Part shown: piece after piece, positions 24,816 through 33,771 of the stretch
How positions within the stretch are numbered: position 1 is the first letter of the stretch
How the letters are laid out: every line of letters begins with the position of its first letter
Position numbers and translations under genes: made by a program
Notes under the pieces: model-generated
Told to the model about the DNA's origin: nothing
Databases searched by the model: none
Seen by the model: the letters and a program-made list of their open reading frames with translations, nothing else
From: JABDJL01 sp963664065
GTDB taxonomy: Bacteria; Pseudomonadota; Gammaproteobacteria; Xanthomonadales; SZUA-36
Direction: 5' to 3'
Assembly (NCBI GenBank): GCA_963664065.1
Contig: OY760942.1
Location: 682,001 to 746,000 of the forward strand
Length of the DNA: 64,000 nucleotides

Positions 24816-26648
24816 ATGAGCGGAATATTTCAACAGGCGTTTGTGTACCTGCTGGCAGCTGTAATCGCCGTACCCCTGGCTAAAAGACTGGGACTGGGTT
24901 CTGCCCTGGGGTATCTGCTGGCGGGATGCATGATCGGTCCTTTCGTGTTCGGCCTGGTGGGCAGCGAAACCCAGGATGTGATGCATTTCTCGGAATTCGG
25001 TGTGGTTCTGATGCTGTTCCTGGTCGGGCTTGAGCTTGAGCCGGCTGCCTTGTGGAGAATGCGTATACCCATCGTTGGCCTGGGTGGCGCACAGGTCGGG
25101 TTGACCACCGCCATTGTGGCCATGCTTGCCATCGCGCTTGGCCTTGAATGGAAAACAGCCCTGGCCGTGGGTATGATCCTGTCGCTCTCGTCAACCGCAA
25201 TCGTGTTGCAAACGCTGTCCGAAAAAGGCTGGATGAATACGCCGGCAGGCAAAAAGAGTTTTTCCGTCTTGCTGTTTCAGGACATCGCAGTCATTCCCAT
25301 GCTCGCAGTAATTCCTTTCCTGGCGGTAGCCGGGTTTGAGCATGTAGCAAATGCAGGTCATATCGCTGACTCTGCGGTCGGGCGCTTGCCCGGGCGGGCG
25401 CAGGGCCTGGTAGTGATTGGAGTAGTGAGCGGAATTGTCATGGCAGGAAGGTTGCTGGCCAGGCCGGTATTTCATTACATTGCCAAAACCCGCAGCCGCG
25501 AGGTGTTTATTGCCGCAGCCCTGTTGCTGGTGATCGGAATTTCACTGTCTATGCAGATGATTGGCCTGTCTCCGGCACTCGGAACTTTTCTGGCCGGCGT
25601 GGTATTGGCGGACAGCGAATACCGCCACGAACTTGAATCGAACATAGAGCCTTTCAAGGGTTTGTTGCTGGGATTGTTCTTTTTATCAGTGGGTGCAGGT
25701 GTAGACTTGCGATTGCTGATGTCTGAACCCATGTTGATCGGTGGCCTGGTTCTGGCACTGATCGTCATCAAGTTCGCGATACTGTTTGTGTTGGGCCGGG
25801 GCTTTGGCCTAAAGCCGGCCGACAACCTGATGTTCGCCTCCTCGCTGGCCCAGGGTGGAGAATTTGCCTTTCTGTTACTTTCTTTCGCACTGCAAAACAG
25901 CGTACTGCATGCCGGACAGGCCAACCTGCTGATCCTGGTAGTCGTCATGTCCATGGTCACAACGCCACTGGTCATCATTGCTTGCGAGCGATGGGTTCAG
26001 CCGCGTTTCGCTGACTTCGGAGCACCGACTGACTACGAAGAAATGGAGCCGCAGGGCAACCTGGTGATCATTGCTGGATACGGTCGTTTCGGGCAGATCG
26101 TAGCCCGCCTTCTGAAGGCCAGCGGATACAAACCTACCTTGTTGGATCACGATGCAGCGCAAATAGAAATGGTCGGCCGCTTTGGTAGCAAGGTGTTTTA
26201 CGGTGATGCTTCGAGGGGCGAGTTGCTTGAATCAGCAGGAGCTGCAAAAGCGAAAGTACTGGTGATCGCGATTGATGATCGTGAAAAAGCCATCAAAATG
26301 ATTCATGTGGCACGGATGCATTTCCCGGACCTGAAAATTCTCGCCCGCGCTTACGATCGTCGCCACGCCTACGAGTTAATGCGCGCCGGTGCGGAATGTA
26401 TTACCCGCGAGACTTTTGGTTCTGCAATCAGAATGGGTCGTGATGCACTTCGTTTGCTGGGTGTGCCAGATGACCGGGCGCATCGAATGTCCGACACTTT
26501 TGAGCAACACGATAATGAGGGCCTGCAAAAACTTTATGAAGTCTGGGGAGAGGACCAGGCATATGGACTGCGCGTGCGAGAACACCTGGAGCACCTGGAG
26601 CGGGTGTTGAAAGAAGACGCCGCGATAGTAATTGAGGAGTCAGAGTAA
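24816..26648 (+). CDS. Kef-type K+/H+ antiporter with TrkA-N domain
   Basis: 610 residues from ATG 24816. The N-terminal CPA2 exchanger has 12-13 helices, with GYLLAGCMIGPFVFG, FLVGLELEP, LSLSSTAIVLQTL, LLFQDIAVIPML and LSPALGTFLAGVVLADSEYR. A C-terminal RCK/TrkA-N Rossmann domain follows (VIIAGYGRFGQIVARLL, then DHDAAQIE and FYGDASRGELL). Layout equals KefB/KefC, glutathione-gated potassium efflux against electrophiles; no KefF/KefG partner is nearby, so gating is unknown. Probably in one transcript with pirin and the CDF gene (22 bases apart). Confidence 0.93.
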   Translation: MSGIFQQAFVYLLAAVIAVPLAKRLGLGSALGYLLAGCMIGPFVFGLVGSETQDVMHFSEFGVVLMLFLVGLELEPAALWRMRIPIVGLGGAQVGLTTAIVAMLAIALGLEWKTALAVGMILSLSSTAIVLQTLSEKGWMNTPAGKKSFSVLLFQDIAVIPMLAVIPFLAVAGFEHVANAGHIADSAVGRLPGRAQGLVVIGVVSGIVMAGRLLARPVFHYIAKTRSREVFIAAALLLVIGISLSMQMIGLSPALGTFLAGVVLADSEYRHELESNIEPFKGLLLGLFFLSVGAGVDLRLLMSEPMLIGGLVLALIVIKFAILFVLGRGFGLKPADNLMFASSLAQGGEFAFLLLSFALQNSVLHAGQANLLILVVVMSMVTTPLVIIACERWVQPRFADFGAPTDYEEMEPQGNLVIIAGYGRFGQIVARLLKASGYKPTLLDHDAAQIEMVGRFGSKVFYGDASRGELLESAGAAKAKVLVIAIDDREKAIKMIHVARMHFPDLKILARAYDRRHAYELMRAGAECITRETFGSAIRMGRDALRLLGVPDDRAHRMSDTFEQHDNEGLQKLYEVWGEDQAYGLRVREHLEHLERVLKEDAAIVIEESE

Positions 26649-26696
26649 AGATTAAGAACAGTCAGTACATTAAACTCTAATTTCTCTCGTCAGTTT

Positions 26697-27297
26697 TTAC
26701 TCCAAGCCTTTACTCTGACCACTTTTGCCCGCTTGATTCAACAAGACAATCAAGCCCTCCAACTGCTCGCTGACCACGCCATCCACTGCTGGTGCAAGGC
26801 CTTCAAAGCCGCCTTCCGGGAGATGACCGTGTACGGTATAAACAAAGCTGACTTCTGTGCCTTTTTCAAGCGGAGTAAGCTTCCAGGTCATGACGCCCTG
26901 CACACCCATTTGCTGTAGCGGGCCCAGCCCACCCTGAAACCTGATCTCCTTTTCAGGGGCCAGGTAAATGATGTGAAGGTGCTCGACACCACCTCCGGGC
27001 AGTCTTTCGCAAAAACAGCCCCCGAGGCGTGCGTCGAAGTAGAGATTGGCCGCATCACCACTCCAGCTGTGTTCGCCATTCCACCATTTTGAAATATCTC
27101 ACCATGGCCTGGTAGACGGTTGCGGCGTCCGCCTGCGTTTGGGAGGTGTTGCTTACCGAAAATCCGCCATCACCCGCGTAATCCACCTCGGCGGAAAGAG
27201 AAGATGACAAAAACAGGAAAGCACTGGCAAGAAAAAAATTGGAGATAATTGGGGTCAGAGTAAAAACCCTGATGTGGTTCAACCATTCATTGAGCAT
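26697..27297 (-). pseudogene. Secreted SRPBCC (START-like) protein, frameshifted
   Basis: The first frame from 27297 has a signal-like segment (FFLASAFLFLSSSLSAEVDY) and SNTSQTQADAATVYQAM, then ends at the TGA around 27055. A second frame gives KWWNGEHSWSGDAANLYFD, the GGCFCERLPGGGVEHL block and MGVQGVMTWKLTPLEKGTE, ending at 26697. Taking out one A near 27108 (GTGAGAT to GTGGAT) joins them into a normal SRPBCC domain of about 200 residues. The 5' end (27249 onward) is made by a repeat element, so the original start may be lost. Ligand unknown. Confidence 0.72.
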
Positions 27298-27331
27298 ATT
27301 GTTACCTCGTTGGTGTTTACTCTGACCCCAA
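27249..27331. repeat. Small inverted-repeat (MITE-like) element, GGGGTCAGAG ends
   Basis: TTGGGGTCAGAGTAAA at 27249-27264 and its exact complement TTTACTCTGACCCCAA at 27316-27331, 83 bp in all. The right arm encodes the last residues and stop of the cytochrome gene; the left part and middle encode the start of the SRPBCC frame. A second element with the same core ends is at 33647-33728. Confidence 0.75.
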
Positions 27332-27661
27332 ATCTAGGGGCTTACGGCGCAGTGGCATATCGGCAATGCCATAGTTTTCTTCCAGGTAGGAAACAATGAT
27401 TTCCTCGGCGTCTCCCAGGTCCCACAAGCCCTGTTTTTCCTGCATCCAGTGAATGGTGTAAACCCAGTTTGAGCGGGTCATGTGGTTTTGAGTTACCAGC
27501 GATGTAGAGTGGCATCCGCCGCAGTGTGCCTTCACCAGCTCCCAGCCTCGGTTCATGATAAGGCCACTATCAGGGTCTGTTAAACCGCCAGCGTCTTGCG
27601 TTTCTTCCGCCAGGGTGCAGAAGCTGAACGTCAATAACAGCGTGGCAGTCCTAAACCACAT
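27317..27661 (-). CDS. Monoheme cytochrome c subunit, SorB-like
   Basis: 114 residues from ATG 27661, overlapping the stop of the molybdoenzyme gene by 11 bases. It has a signal-like N-terminus (WFRTATLLLTFSFCTLAEE), one heme motif CGGCH at about residues 47-51 and a possible Met ligand in ADMPLRRK. It is the likely electron acceptor for the sulfite dehydrogenase encoded just upstream. Its last residues (LGSE) and stop codon come from the repeat element, so the natural C-terminus has been replaced. Confidence 0.85.
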   Translation of the reverse strand: MWFRTATLLLTFSFCTLAEETQDAGGLTDPDSGLIMNRGWELVKAHCGGCHSTSLVTQNHMTRSNWVYTIHWMQEKQGLWDLGDAEEIIVSYLEENYGIADMPLRRKPLDLGSE

Positions 27662-28955
27662 ATATTGCCAGCCTGTGGGTAGCATTGTTCAGATAGCCCT
27701 TGGGATTCCAGCCCGGCAGAACCATGGGTTGAGAAACCCCGGTGCTGTCGGTAGCCCGCGCCCAGACTTCGTAGTAGCCTTTTTTCGGGAATCGAACGTT
27801 GGCATCCCAATGCTGCCAGGCAAGACGGTTAGCAGCGGTTTGAAGATCGGTTTTTTGCCAGGTCTGTCCAAAGTCTATGGAGGTTTCCACTTTTGTTACG
27901 CTCAGATCACCGGCCCAGGCGTGGCCATGCAAATCCAGGGTTTTATCATGCGGGTGGCGCAGGCCGGTTTCAGGGCTGGTAATCAATGACTTCACCGGCA
28001 TTGACTCAATAATGCACAAATCTTCTTCCGCCACCCTGGTACCCGGTGGCACTGGATTACAGGGTACACGGTAGGAGTTGCCGGAAATCTTGGCTCCATC
28101 GTGAATCCGGTCCCGGATCATGATTTCCGTGAGCCATTTACCAGATACGGAACCCGGCCAGCCACCAATGGCAAGGCGCAGGGGGTAACCGTTCATCGGG
28201 TGCAGATCTTCACCGTTCATTCCCCAGGCAATCATGGATTCGGCTTCCAGCGCCTTGGTAATCGGAACGCCGCGGGGAATAGGCTGTTTGGCCGGATCAC
28301 CGCTGAGGTGGGTATCAGCCGAGTGGTAGCCGATATAGACCGCATTTTCGGCAATCCCGCAATCTTCAAGCACATCACACAGTCGGATGCCGTTCCATTG
28401 CGGGCAACCGACTGCACCAAGAGTCCATTGGTTGCCGGTGGCAGGTGGAAAGAATTCGGCACGGCCATTTCCGCCGCATTCCAGCACCAGCTGCAGGGCA
28501 CCTTGGCTGAACCTGTCTTTCAGTTCAGCCAAGGTGTAGGACTTTGGCCGAATCACGGATTCGCCCGAGATCCTGAGTTTCCAGTCATTTGGATTACCAG
28601 CACTCCCGGGAGGTATCCCGTTGTTGCGCACGAATAAGTGCCTGGCAGACGTTACGTTGTCGTTGAGCAGGTGAGCAGGCGTTTCGGCATTGAGTGGCCG
28701 GTCATTCAGTATGGTCAGTCCCTGTTTGCCTTCAATTTCAAACGGCTCATGAGAATCCGCCAATGCAGCCGGAATCAGGCCGGCCGGCATCCAGCGGTGA
28801 AACACAATTTCGGTGCCGAGTATCGCACTCATGGTACCGAGGCCGCTTAAGAAGCCACGACGGCTCAAGGCATTGCTTTTTCTTCCAAACAGTTCCAGGT
28901 CAGCACGTAACGGGTCTTTGGAATACAACTCGTGCAGACCGGTCTTGCCCTTCAT
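27651..28955 (-). CDS. Periplasmic molybdopterin sulfite dehydrogenase, SorA/SoxC-like
   Basis: 434 residues from ATG 28955. Twin-arginine signal (LSRRGFLSGLGTMSA), then the sulfite oxidase Moco domain with the molybdenum Cys in LVLECGGNGRAEF, followed by HPMNGYPLRLAIGGWPGSVSGK and a C-terminal Ig-like dimer domain (SVTKVETSIDFGQTWQ, then WDANVRFPKKGYYEVWARA). It oxidises sulfite to sulfate in the periplasm and passes electrons to the adjacent cytochrome c. Whether it is free SorAB or SoxCD-like is not settled; no other sox gene is in the window. Confidence 0.9.
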   Translation of the reverse strand: MKGKTGLHELYSKDPLRADLELFGRKSNALSRRGFLSGLGTMSAILGTEIVFHRWMPAGLIPAALADSHEPFEIEGKQGLTILNDRPLNAETPAHLLNDNVTSARHLFVRNNGIPPGSAGNPNDWKLRISGESVIRPKSYTLAELKDRFSQGALQLVLECGGNGRAEFFPPATGNQWTLGAVGCPQWNGIRLCDVLEDCGIAENAVYIGYHSADTHLSGDPAKQPIPRGVPITKALEAESMIAWGMNGEDLHPMNGYPLRLAIGGWPGSVSGKWLTEIMIRDRIHDGAKISGNSYRVPCNPVPPGTRVAEEDLCIIESMPVKSLITSPETGLRHPHDKTLDLHGHAWAGDLSVTKVETSIDFGQTWQKTDLQTAANRLAWQHWDANVRFPKKGYYEVWARATDSTGVSQPMVLPGWNPKGYLNNATHRLAIYVV

Positions 28956-28964
28956 ATTGATTTA

Positions 28965-30386
28965 TTACTGACCGCGTGAGTAGTGATCGACTATGACCTG
29001 TGACACGCAGGTTGTCAGTAGTCGTGCAAAGGGAATATGAAGAAATTCATTGGGGCCGTGTGCGTTCGATTTTGGGCCAAGCACTCCAGTGATCATGAAC
29101 TGTGCCTTGGGATAGGCATCACCGAGCATGGCCATGAATGGAATCGTTCCTCCCTCACCCATGTACATCACGTTCTGACCGTAGCTGGCCATGGACGCTT
29201 TTTGCAATGCCTTGTGTAGCCATGGCGCAACTTCCGGGGCATTCCATCCGGAAGCCGCCTGGTCTGTTTCAAAACTGACCTTGGCACCACTCGGCGGATC
29301 CGCCTCAAGTGTTGCCTTCATCGCGGCAGAGGCTTCTTCGCCATCAACTGTCGGAGGCAGGCGCATTGAAAGTTTCAGGGCCGAGTACGGCCGCAACACG
29401 TTGCCGGCATCACCCAGTGATGGCAGGCCTTCAATGCCGGTATATGAAAGAGCAGGCCGCCAGGTACGGTTCAATATCCGTTCGACATTGTCTTGCGCCA
29501 TCGGCCCCACCCCTTCAGTGAAAGGATAGGCCTGCCAAACACCGTCACCGAGGATTTCCGCAACCTGCCGGGTTTGTTCAAGGCGCTGTTCAGAAATATC
29601 TGCGTAGAGGTAATCGGGCAGTACCCGGCCAGTGTTTTCGTCTTCCAGGCGGCTCACCAATTGGCGAAGCACGCGAAAACTGGAGGGCACGACACCGGAG
29701 GCATAACCGGAATGCACACCCTCGGTCAAAACGTCCGCTCGCAGCGTGCCGGCTGCCATACCGCGCAGGGAAACGGTGAGCCACAGTTGCTCGTAGTTAC
29801 CGGCGCCTGAATCCAGGCAGACAACCAGTGATGGCTCGCCAATCCGGTCTTCCAGGTGTTCAATGTAATAGGGCAGGTCGTAACTGCCCGACTCTTCGCA
29901 GGCTTCGATGATGACAATACAACGCGCATGGGGCAGTTCCTGGTGTTTCACCGCCATGATGGCGGTCAGGGAACTGAAGGCTGCATAGCCGTCGTCCGCG
30001 CCACCGCGTCCATACAATTTGTTGCCTTTGATTACGGGAACCCAGGGGCCCAGGCCATCCGCCCATCCGGTCATTTCGGGCTGTTTGTCCAGGTGCCCAT
30101 ACAGCAGAATCGTGTCATCACTGGCATCATCGGTGCCCGGGATTTCCATAAAAATTATCGGTGTCCTTCCTTCCAACCTGACAATTTCAAGCGTTTTACC
30201 TTGGATGTCCTGCGCATCGCACCACTTCGCAATTTGCTGTACCGCGTCTTCCATGTAGCCATGCTTTTCCCAATCGGGATCAAAATGGGGTGACTTGTTA
30301 GGAATTCGAATGTATTCCACGAGTTCCGGGACGATTGAATCCATCCACATTTCATCGATAAATTTCTGGGCAACTTGCTGGTCCAT
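28965..30386 (-). CDS. M20 family dipeptidase (CNDP-like metallopeptidase)
   Basis: 473 residues from ATG 30386. Two-zinc M20 site: LLYGHLDKQPE, GRGGADDGYAAF, IIEACEESGSYD, CLDSGAGN, and the later GEGGTIPFMAML and GPKSNAHGPNEF. A lid/dimer domain sits in the middle (LRGMAAGTLRADVLTEGVHSG). It hydrolyses dipeptides, most like carnosinase/CNDP2. The POT peptide transporter is divergently next to it at 30583, which fits peptide use. Confidence 0.92.
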   Translation of the reverse strand: MDQQVAQKFIDEMWMDSIVPELVEYIRIPNKSPHFDPDWEKHGYMEDAVQQIAKWCDAQDIQGKTLEIVRLEGRTPIIFMEIPGTDDASDDTILLYGHLDKQPEMTGWADGLGPWVPVIKGNKLYGRGGADDGYAAFSSLTAIMAVKHQELPHARCIVIIEACEESGSYDLPYYIEHLEDRIGEPSLVVCLDSGAGNYEQLWLTVSLRGMAAGTLRADVLTEGVHSGYASGVVPSSFRVLRQLVSRLEDENTGRVLPDYLYADISEQRLEQTRQVAEILGDGVWQAYPFTEGVGPMAQDNVERILNRTWRPALSYTGIEGLPSLGDAGNVLRPYSALKLSMRLPPTVDGEEASAAMKATLEADPPSGAKVSFETDQAASGWNAPEVAPWLHKALQKASMASYGQNVMYMGEGGTIPFMAMLGDAYPKAQFMITGVLGPKSNAHGPNEFLHIPFARLLTTCVSQVIVDHYSRGQ

Positions 30387-30582
30387 GCGAAAACCCTTTC
30401 ATGAGAATTAAAAACAGGATGCGGATTATCGCATGAGAAAGTCGTCTCCACGAACACAAGATCATTCGGGCTTTTTCAATAGTCCTACTGTCGCGAGCTC
30501 TGGTATGCTTGCGTGACTTTTGGGCAGGTAATAACACTGACCCAGACAAAAAACATCGAAGATCCCGAATTGGAGTAAATGA

Positions 30583-32100
30583 GTGAGCAATCAGACTGAC
30601 GTTTCGGACACACCACCACCATTACACGGCGGTGAGATTTTGGGCCACCCGAAAGCGCTGTGGCAACTCTTCAATATCGAAATGTGGGAACGCTTTGCCT
30701 TTTACGGCATGCGCGCCGTATTGGCAGTTTATGTGGCCACGAGATTTTTCAGCCACATGGGCGCCGAAGCAAACGCTGAAGCAAGCCTCGTATATGGTGG
30801 TTATACCGCGTTGGTTTACGCGACTGGTATTGCCGGCGGATACGTAGCCGACCGTGTGCTGGGTTATCAGCGCTCCATTCTATTGGGCGCTTTGATCATG
30901 GCGTCAGGACTGTTTGTATTGTTGATTGAAGACCTAAACTGGTTCCTGGTTGGCCTGGCCCTGATTGTTGCCGGTAACGGTCTGTTCAAACCCAATATTT
31001 CCACCATGATTGGTAAGCTGTATTCGCCGGGCGATGTGCGCCGTGATTCCGGCTTTACCATTTTCTACATGGGCATCAACCTGGGCGCTTTTGTCGCACC
31101 GTTTGTTACCGCGGCCTGGATCGGAGCGACCTGGGGGCTGAAGTGGGGCTTTTTTGCCGCTGGAATTGGGATGATTCTTTCTACATTTTTCCTTGAATTC
31201 GCCAAGAAGTCTTTGGGCAAAGTGGGTCTTCCCGAAGAAGGCAAGGAAGGCTGGGGCCGCTTTTTCGCCGTTGGCGCGGGAGCACTGCTGCTGGCCGTCG
31301 TCGTCTATTTCCTGCTTTCAGAAAGCACGATATTGGGCTATGTCCTGGTTACCATCATGTTGGGCCTGTGTGCTTATTTCGTAATCGCGGGAATCCGGTC
31401 CGGTGACAAAGTTCAACTACATCGATACATCGCCATGTTGCTTCTGTTTGTTGCCAATGCCTGTTTCTGGGCCTTGTTCGAGCAGGCGGGTAGCTCCATG
31501 AATTTCTTTGCCCGCGAGTTTTCCACGCCGATGTTCGGCAGCATGGAAACGTGGCAGGCCGGAGGTTTTGGCGTATTCCAGTCTTTAAACCCGCTTTACA
31601 TTCTTCTGTTTGCTCCGGTATTTGCCATGGCATGGCCAAAACTGGAAAAGATGGGCATGAATCCGTCCATTCCGCGCAAATTTGCACTGGGCCTGATCCA
31701 GGTGGCGCTGGGCTTCTTGGTGCTGGTGTTTGCCATCAGCAATATGCAAAACGCGGAAGGCCTGGTGCCGTGGATTTTCCTTGCGCTTTGCTACCTGCTG
31801 CATACCACCGGTGAGTTATGTCTCTCGCCCATCGGTCTTTCGATGGTGACAAAGCTGGCCGCTGACAAGGAAGTTGGCCTGGCCATGGGAGGCTGGTTCC
31901 TTTCCATTGCGATGGCACAGTACGTGGCCGGCCTGATTGCGGCGATCGCCTCGGGTGGCGGCGGGCACGGTGAGGCCATGTCAGGCATCACCCAGTACGC
32001 CGACGTGTACATGCAGTTGTTCTACCTCGGACTTGGCTTTGGCGTGTTGTATCTGCTTGCAGCACCGGCTATAAACAAGCTGATGCATGGGGTGAAGTAA
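30583..32100 (+). CDS. POT/PTR family proton-coupled peptide transporter
   Basis: 505 residues from GTG 30583 (GGAGT eight bases upstream). The POT motif EMWERFAFYGMRAVLAVY is near residue 35, followed by VYGGYTALVYATGIAGGYVAD, the PTR2 signature FYMGINLGAFVAPFV and about 14 helices, ending in a lysine tail. It imports di- and tripeptides with protons. Pairing with the divergent M20 dipeptidase suggests uptake then cleavage. An ATG three bases upstream leads to a short out-of-frame peptide and is rejected. Confidence 0.95.
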   Translation: MSNQTDVSDTPPPLHGGEILGHPKALWQLFNIEMWERFAFYGMRAVLAVYVATRFFSHMGAEANAEASLVYGGYTALVYATGIAGGYVADRVLGYQRSILLGALIMASGLFVLLIEDLNWFLVGLALIVAGNGLFKPNISTMIGKLYSPGDVRRDSGFTIFYMGINLGAFVAPFVTAAWIGATWGLKWGFFAAGIGMILSTFFLEFAKKSLGKVGLPEEGKEGWGRFFAVGAGALLLAVVVYFLLSESTILGYVLVTIMLGLCAYFVIAGIRSGDKVQLHRYIAMLLLFVANACFWALFEQAGSSMNFFAREFSTPMFGSMETWQAGGFGVFQSLNPLYILLFAPVFAMAWPKLEKMGMNPSIPRKFALGLIQVALGFLVLVFAISNMQNAEGLVPWIFLALCYLLHTTGELCLSPIGLSMVTKLAADKEVGLAMGGWFLSIAMAQYVAGLIAAIASGGGGHGEAMSGITQYADVYMQLFYLGLGFGVLYLLAAPAINKLMHGVK

Positions 32101-32139
32101 ACCTATAGGAGCCTACGGCGAGAAAAGGGCTTCGAAAAA

Positions 32140-32218
32140 TTGTAGGAGCGAGCACCTGCTCGCGAATGGTTTCGGTGGGTTCGATTGAGAATTCGCGAGG
32201 TGGTGCTCGCTCCTACAA
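32140..32218. repeat. REP-type inverted repeat (TTGTAGGAGCGAG family), paired
   Basis: Left arm 32140-32167 and right arm 32191-32218 are near-perfect complements (about 26 of 28). The arm begins TTGTAGGAGCGAGCACCTGC, close to the REP sequences known in Pseudomonas. A single, shorter copy lies at 37423-37453. It stands between the POT transporter and the convergent PadR gene and may stop both transcripts. Confidence 0.8.
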
Positions 32219-32233
32219 TGAATATCCTCGCTC

Positions 32234-32791
32234 CTATGCTTCTGTTGTTCTCTTCTTCATCCGATTCAGGCACTCTTCACACCACTCGGTCATCATTTTG
32301 TACTTCATCAGGCCGGACCTGAGGGTCATTTGTTTGTAGAGTTCCTGGTCAGGGAGTTCATCCGGGTAGCGCGGGTCTTCGCTGCTCCAGTTTTCCTCAA
32401 TTGCCTTCAATTCTCCCAGGCGCTCGGCAAAATCAGAACGTAAGTTCTCCATGAAGCTGATTCGCTGTGCCATGTTGACCGCGTCGAGAAAAAACAACTG
32501 GGTCAGGTAAGCCAGCCGTTCCGTGCGGCATACGGGACCGTCCGAAATCCACGACTTTAACGAGGATGTTCCCCTGGCGGTTCGAGAGTAAATCTTCCGG
32601 CTGGGGCCTTTGTCCGACGGCACGTTTTCTGAAGTCAGCATGCCGTCTTTTTCCAGTTTGGACAGGACCGGGTAAATTTGTGAAAGCTCTGCGTGCCAGA
32701 AGTGCCTGACACTTTGTCCGAACCGTTGTTTCAAGTCGTAACCACTGGCGGGGCTTGCCAGCATGCCGAGCAATACGTGGGGGAGGCTCAT
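32234..32791 (-). CDS. PadR family transcriptional regulator
   Basis: 185 residues from ATG 32791. N-terminal PadR winged helix: LLGMLASPASGYDLKQRFG, IYPVLSKLEKDGML, KIYSRTARGTSSLKSW. A C-terminal helical dimer domain follows (about residues 100-180). It lies downstream of the membrane protein gene and both run on the minus strand, so it probably controls that gene through the palindrome at 33584-33634. Ligand unknown. Confidence 0.9.
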   Translation of the reverse strand: MSLPHVLLGMLASPASGYDLKQRFGQSVRHFWHAELSQIYPVLSKLEKDGMLTSENVPSDKGPSRKIYSRTARGTSSLKSWISDGPVCRTERLAYLTQLFFLDAVNMAQRISFMENLRSDFAERLGELKAIEENWSSEDPRYPDELPDQELYKQMTLRSGLMKYKMMTEWCEECLNRMKKRTTEA

Positions 32792-32829
32792 GATCAGGCC
32801 CCGCTTTCCACGTCCTGTGGAACGGTAGC

Positions 32830-33558
32830 CTATATACCAAAATCATTGAATTTTCGCTTGTAATAATTTGTCCAGATGACAATTCCGGGGATACCGACCA
32901 GGGCCGGTGTGATCCACGGTATCACCGCTATCCATCCCTCAAGTCCAAGGTCGAAGATTCTTGAAGACCCGAACACCGCAAAAGCCGTATGGAAGGCAAT
33001 GCCAGTGCCGATCATGCTGCCCATATGCTCGTAGAACCAAACCTTTTTCTCGGGGCGCTTGCCTTTGATTGCCTTGAGTATTCCGCTACCGGCTCCGAAG
33101 CCGATAGGTGATAGTGCGAACAGGATGATCATGTTCGGAGGTTTGAAATAAAAGACGTAAATTATCAGGGCGGTACTGGCCGAGATCGCCAGCCAGGCCA
33201 AGAAGCGGTTCACCGCAATGTTCATGACAGTCAGGTCTCTCTTGTTCTCCAATACTCCAATGCCATGGCGTAACCCGATGAGCGTGACCACCGCCAGGTA
33301 TCCCAGGAACATGAGGAAGGCAAATGATCCGGGCGACACCCGCGGACCGGCCCCTTCAGCCAGGCCAGTGATGGTGTGAAGAATGACGGAGACTATCGCT
33401 CCGCCCAGCACAATGTAGGCGCAATATTTGAAAATCTTGCCGTAAAAGCGGTGATTCACACCTCCCTTGTGGGCGAAAATCGGCACCCAGAACGCAGCGA
33501 GGCCGACAAATCCGGCGGCCACATGCGTCCAGCGAATGGAATCCATTAGTAAATCCAT
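32830..33558 (-). CDS. Multi-helix membrane protein, DUF2306-like
   Basis: 242 residues from ATG 33558 with GGAG nine bases upstream. It has seven or eight hydrophobic helices, conserved His in IRWTHVAAGFVGLAAFW, NHRFYGKIFKYC and EHMGSMIGTGIAFHTAF, and a short basic C-terminus. His in helices with a proton or heme role is possible, but no function is established. The PadR regulator follows 38 bases downstream. Confidence 0.72.
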   Translation of the reverse strand: MDLLMDSIRWTHVAAGFVGLAAFWVPIFAHKGGVNHRFYGKIFKYCAYIVLGGAIVSVILHTITGLAEGAGPRVSPGSFAFLMFLGYLAVVTLIGLRHGIGVLENKRDLTVMNIAVNRFLAWLAISASTALIIYVFYFKPPNMIILFALSPIGFGAGSGILKAIKGKRPEKKVWFYEHMGSMIGTGIAFHTAFAVFGSSRIFDLGLEGWIAVIPWITPALVGIPGIVIWTNYYKRKFNDFGI

Positions 33559-33583
33559 GGTTAATCTCCAGGTAAAATTCGTA

Positions 33584-33634
33584 GCTATATAAACATATAT
33601 ACTATTTTAACCACTATGTAAATATTTATATAGC
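33584..33634. promoter_or_regulatory. AT-rich palindrome upstream of the membrane protein/padR unit
   Basis: GCTATATAAA (33584-33593) and TTTATATAGC (33625-33634) are exact complements, with inner ACAT and ATGT, in the promoter region 26 bases before the gene start. PadR proteins commonly bind ACAT/ATGT-type sites, so this may be its operator. Confidence 0.45.
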
Positions 33635-33646
33635 CATGATCTGAAT

Positions 33647-33728
33647 AAATGGGGTCAGAGAACCATTTTCCAGCCTCTTGAGGTCATAGAGGCGCGAAGA
33701 TAACGGAAATGGTTCTCTGACCCCATTT
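33647..33728. repeat. Second MITE-like element with GGGGTCAGAG ends
   Basis: A 22-bp exact inverted repeat (33647-33668 and 33707-33728) encloses 38 bases; total 82 bp. The terminal core TGGGGTCAGAG is shared with 27249-27331, while the inner sequence differs. It lies 43 bases before the start of the DUF885 gene and could form a large hairpin. Confidence 0.75.
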
Positions 33729-33771
33729 TTTACTTGCTACAATGGCCTCCTTTTTTGAGCCGGAGCCCGGA

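Noticed and set aside
26700..26720. Third GGGGTCAGAG element (TTTACTCTGACC near 26710)
   Set aside because: Only one partial arm, without a complement nearby; likely chance or a remnant.
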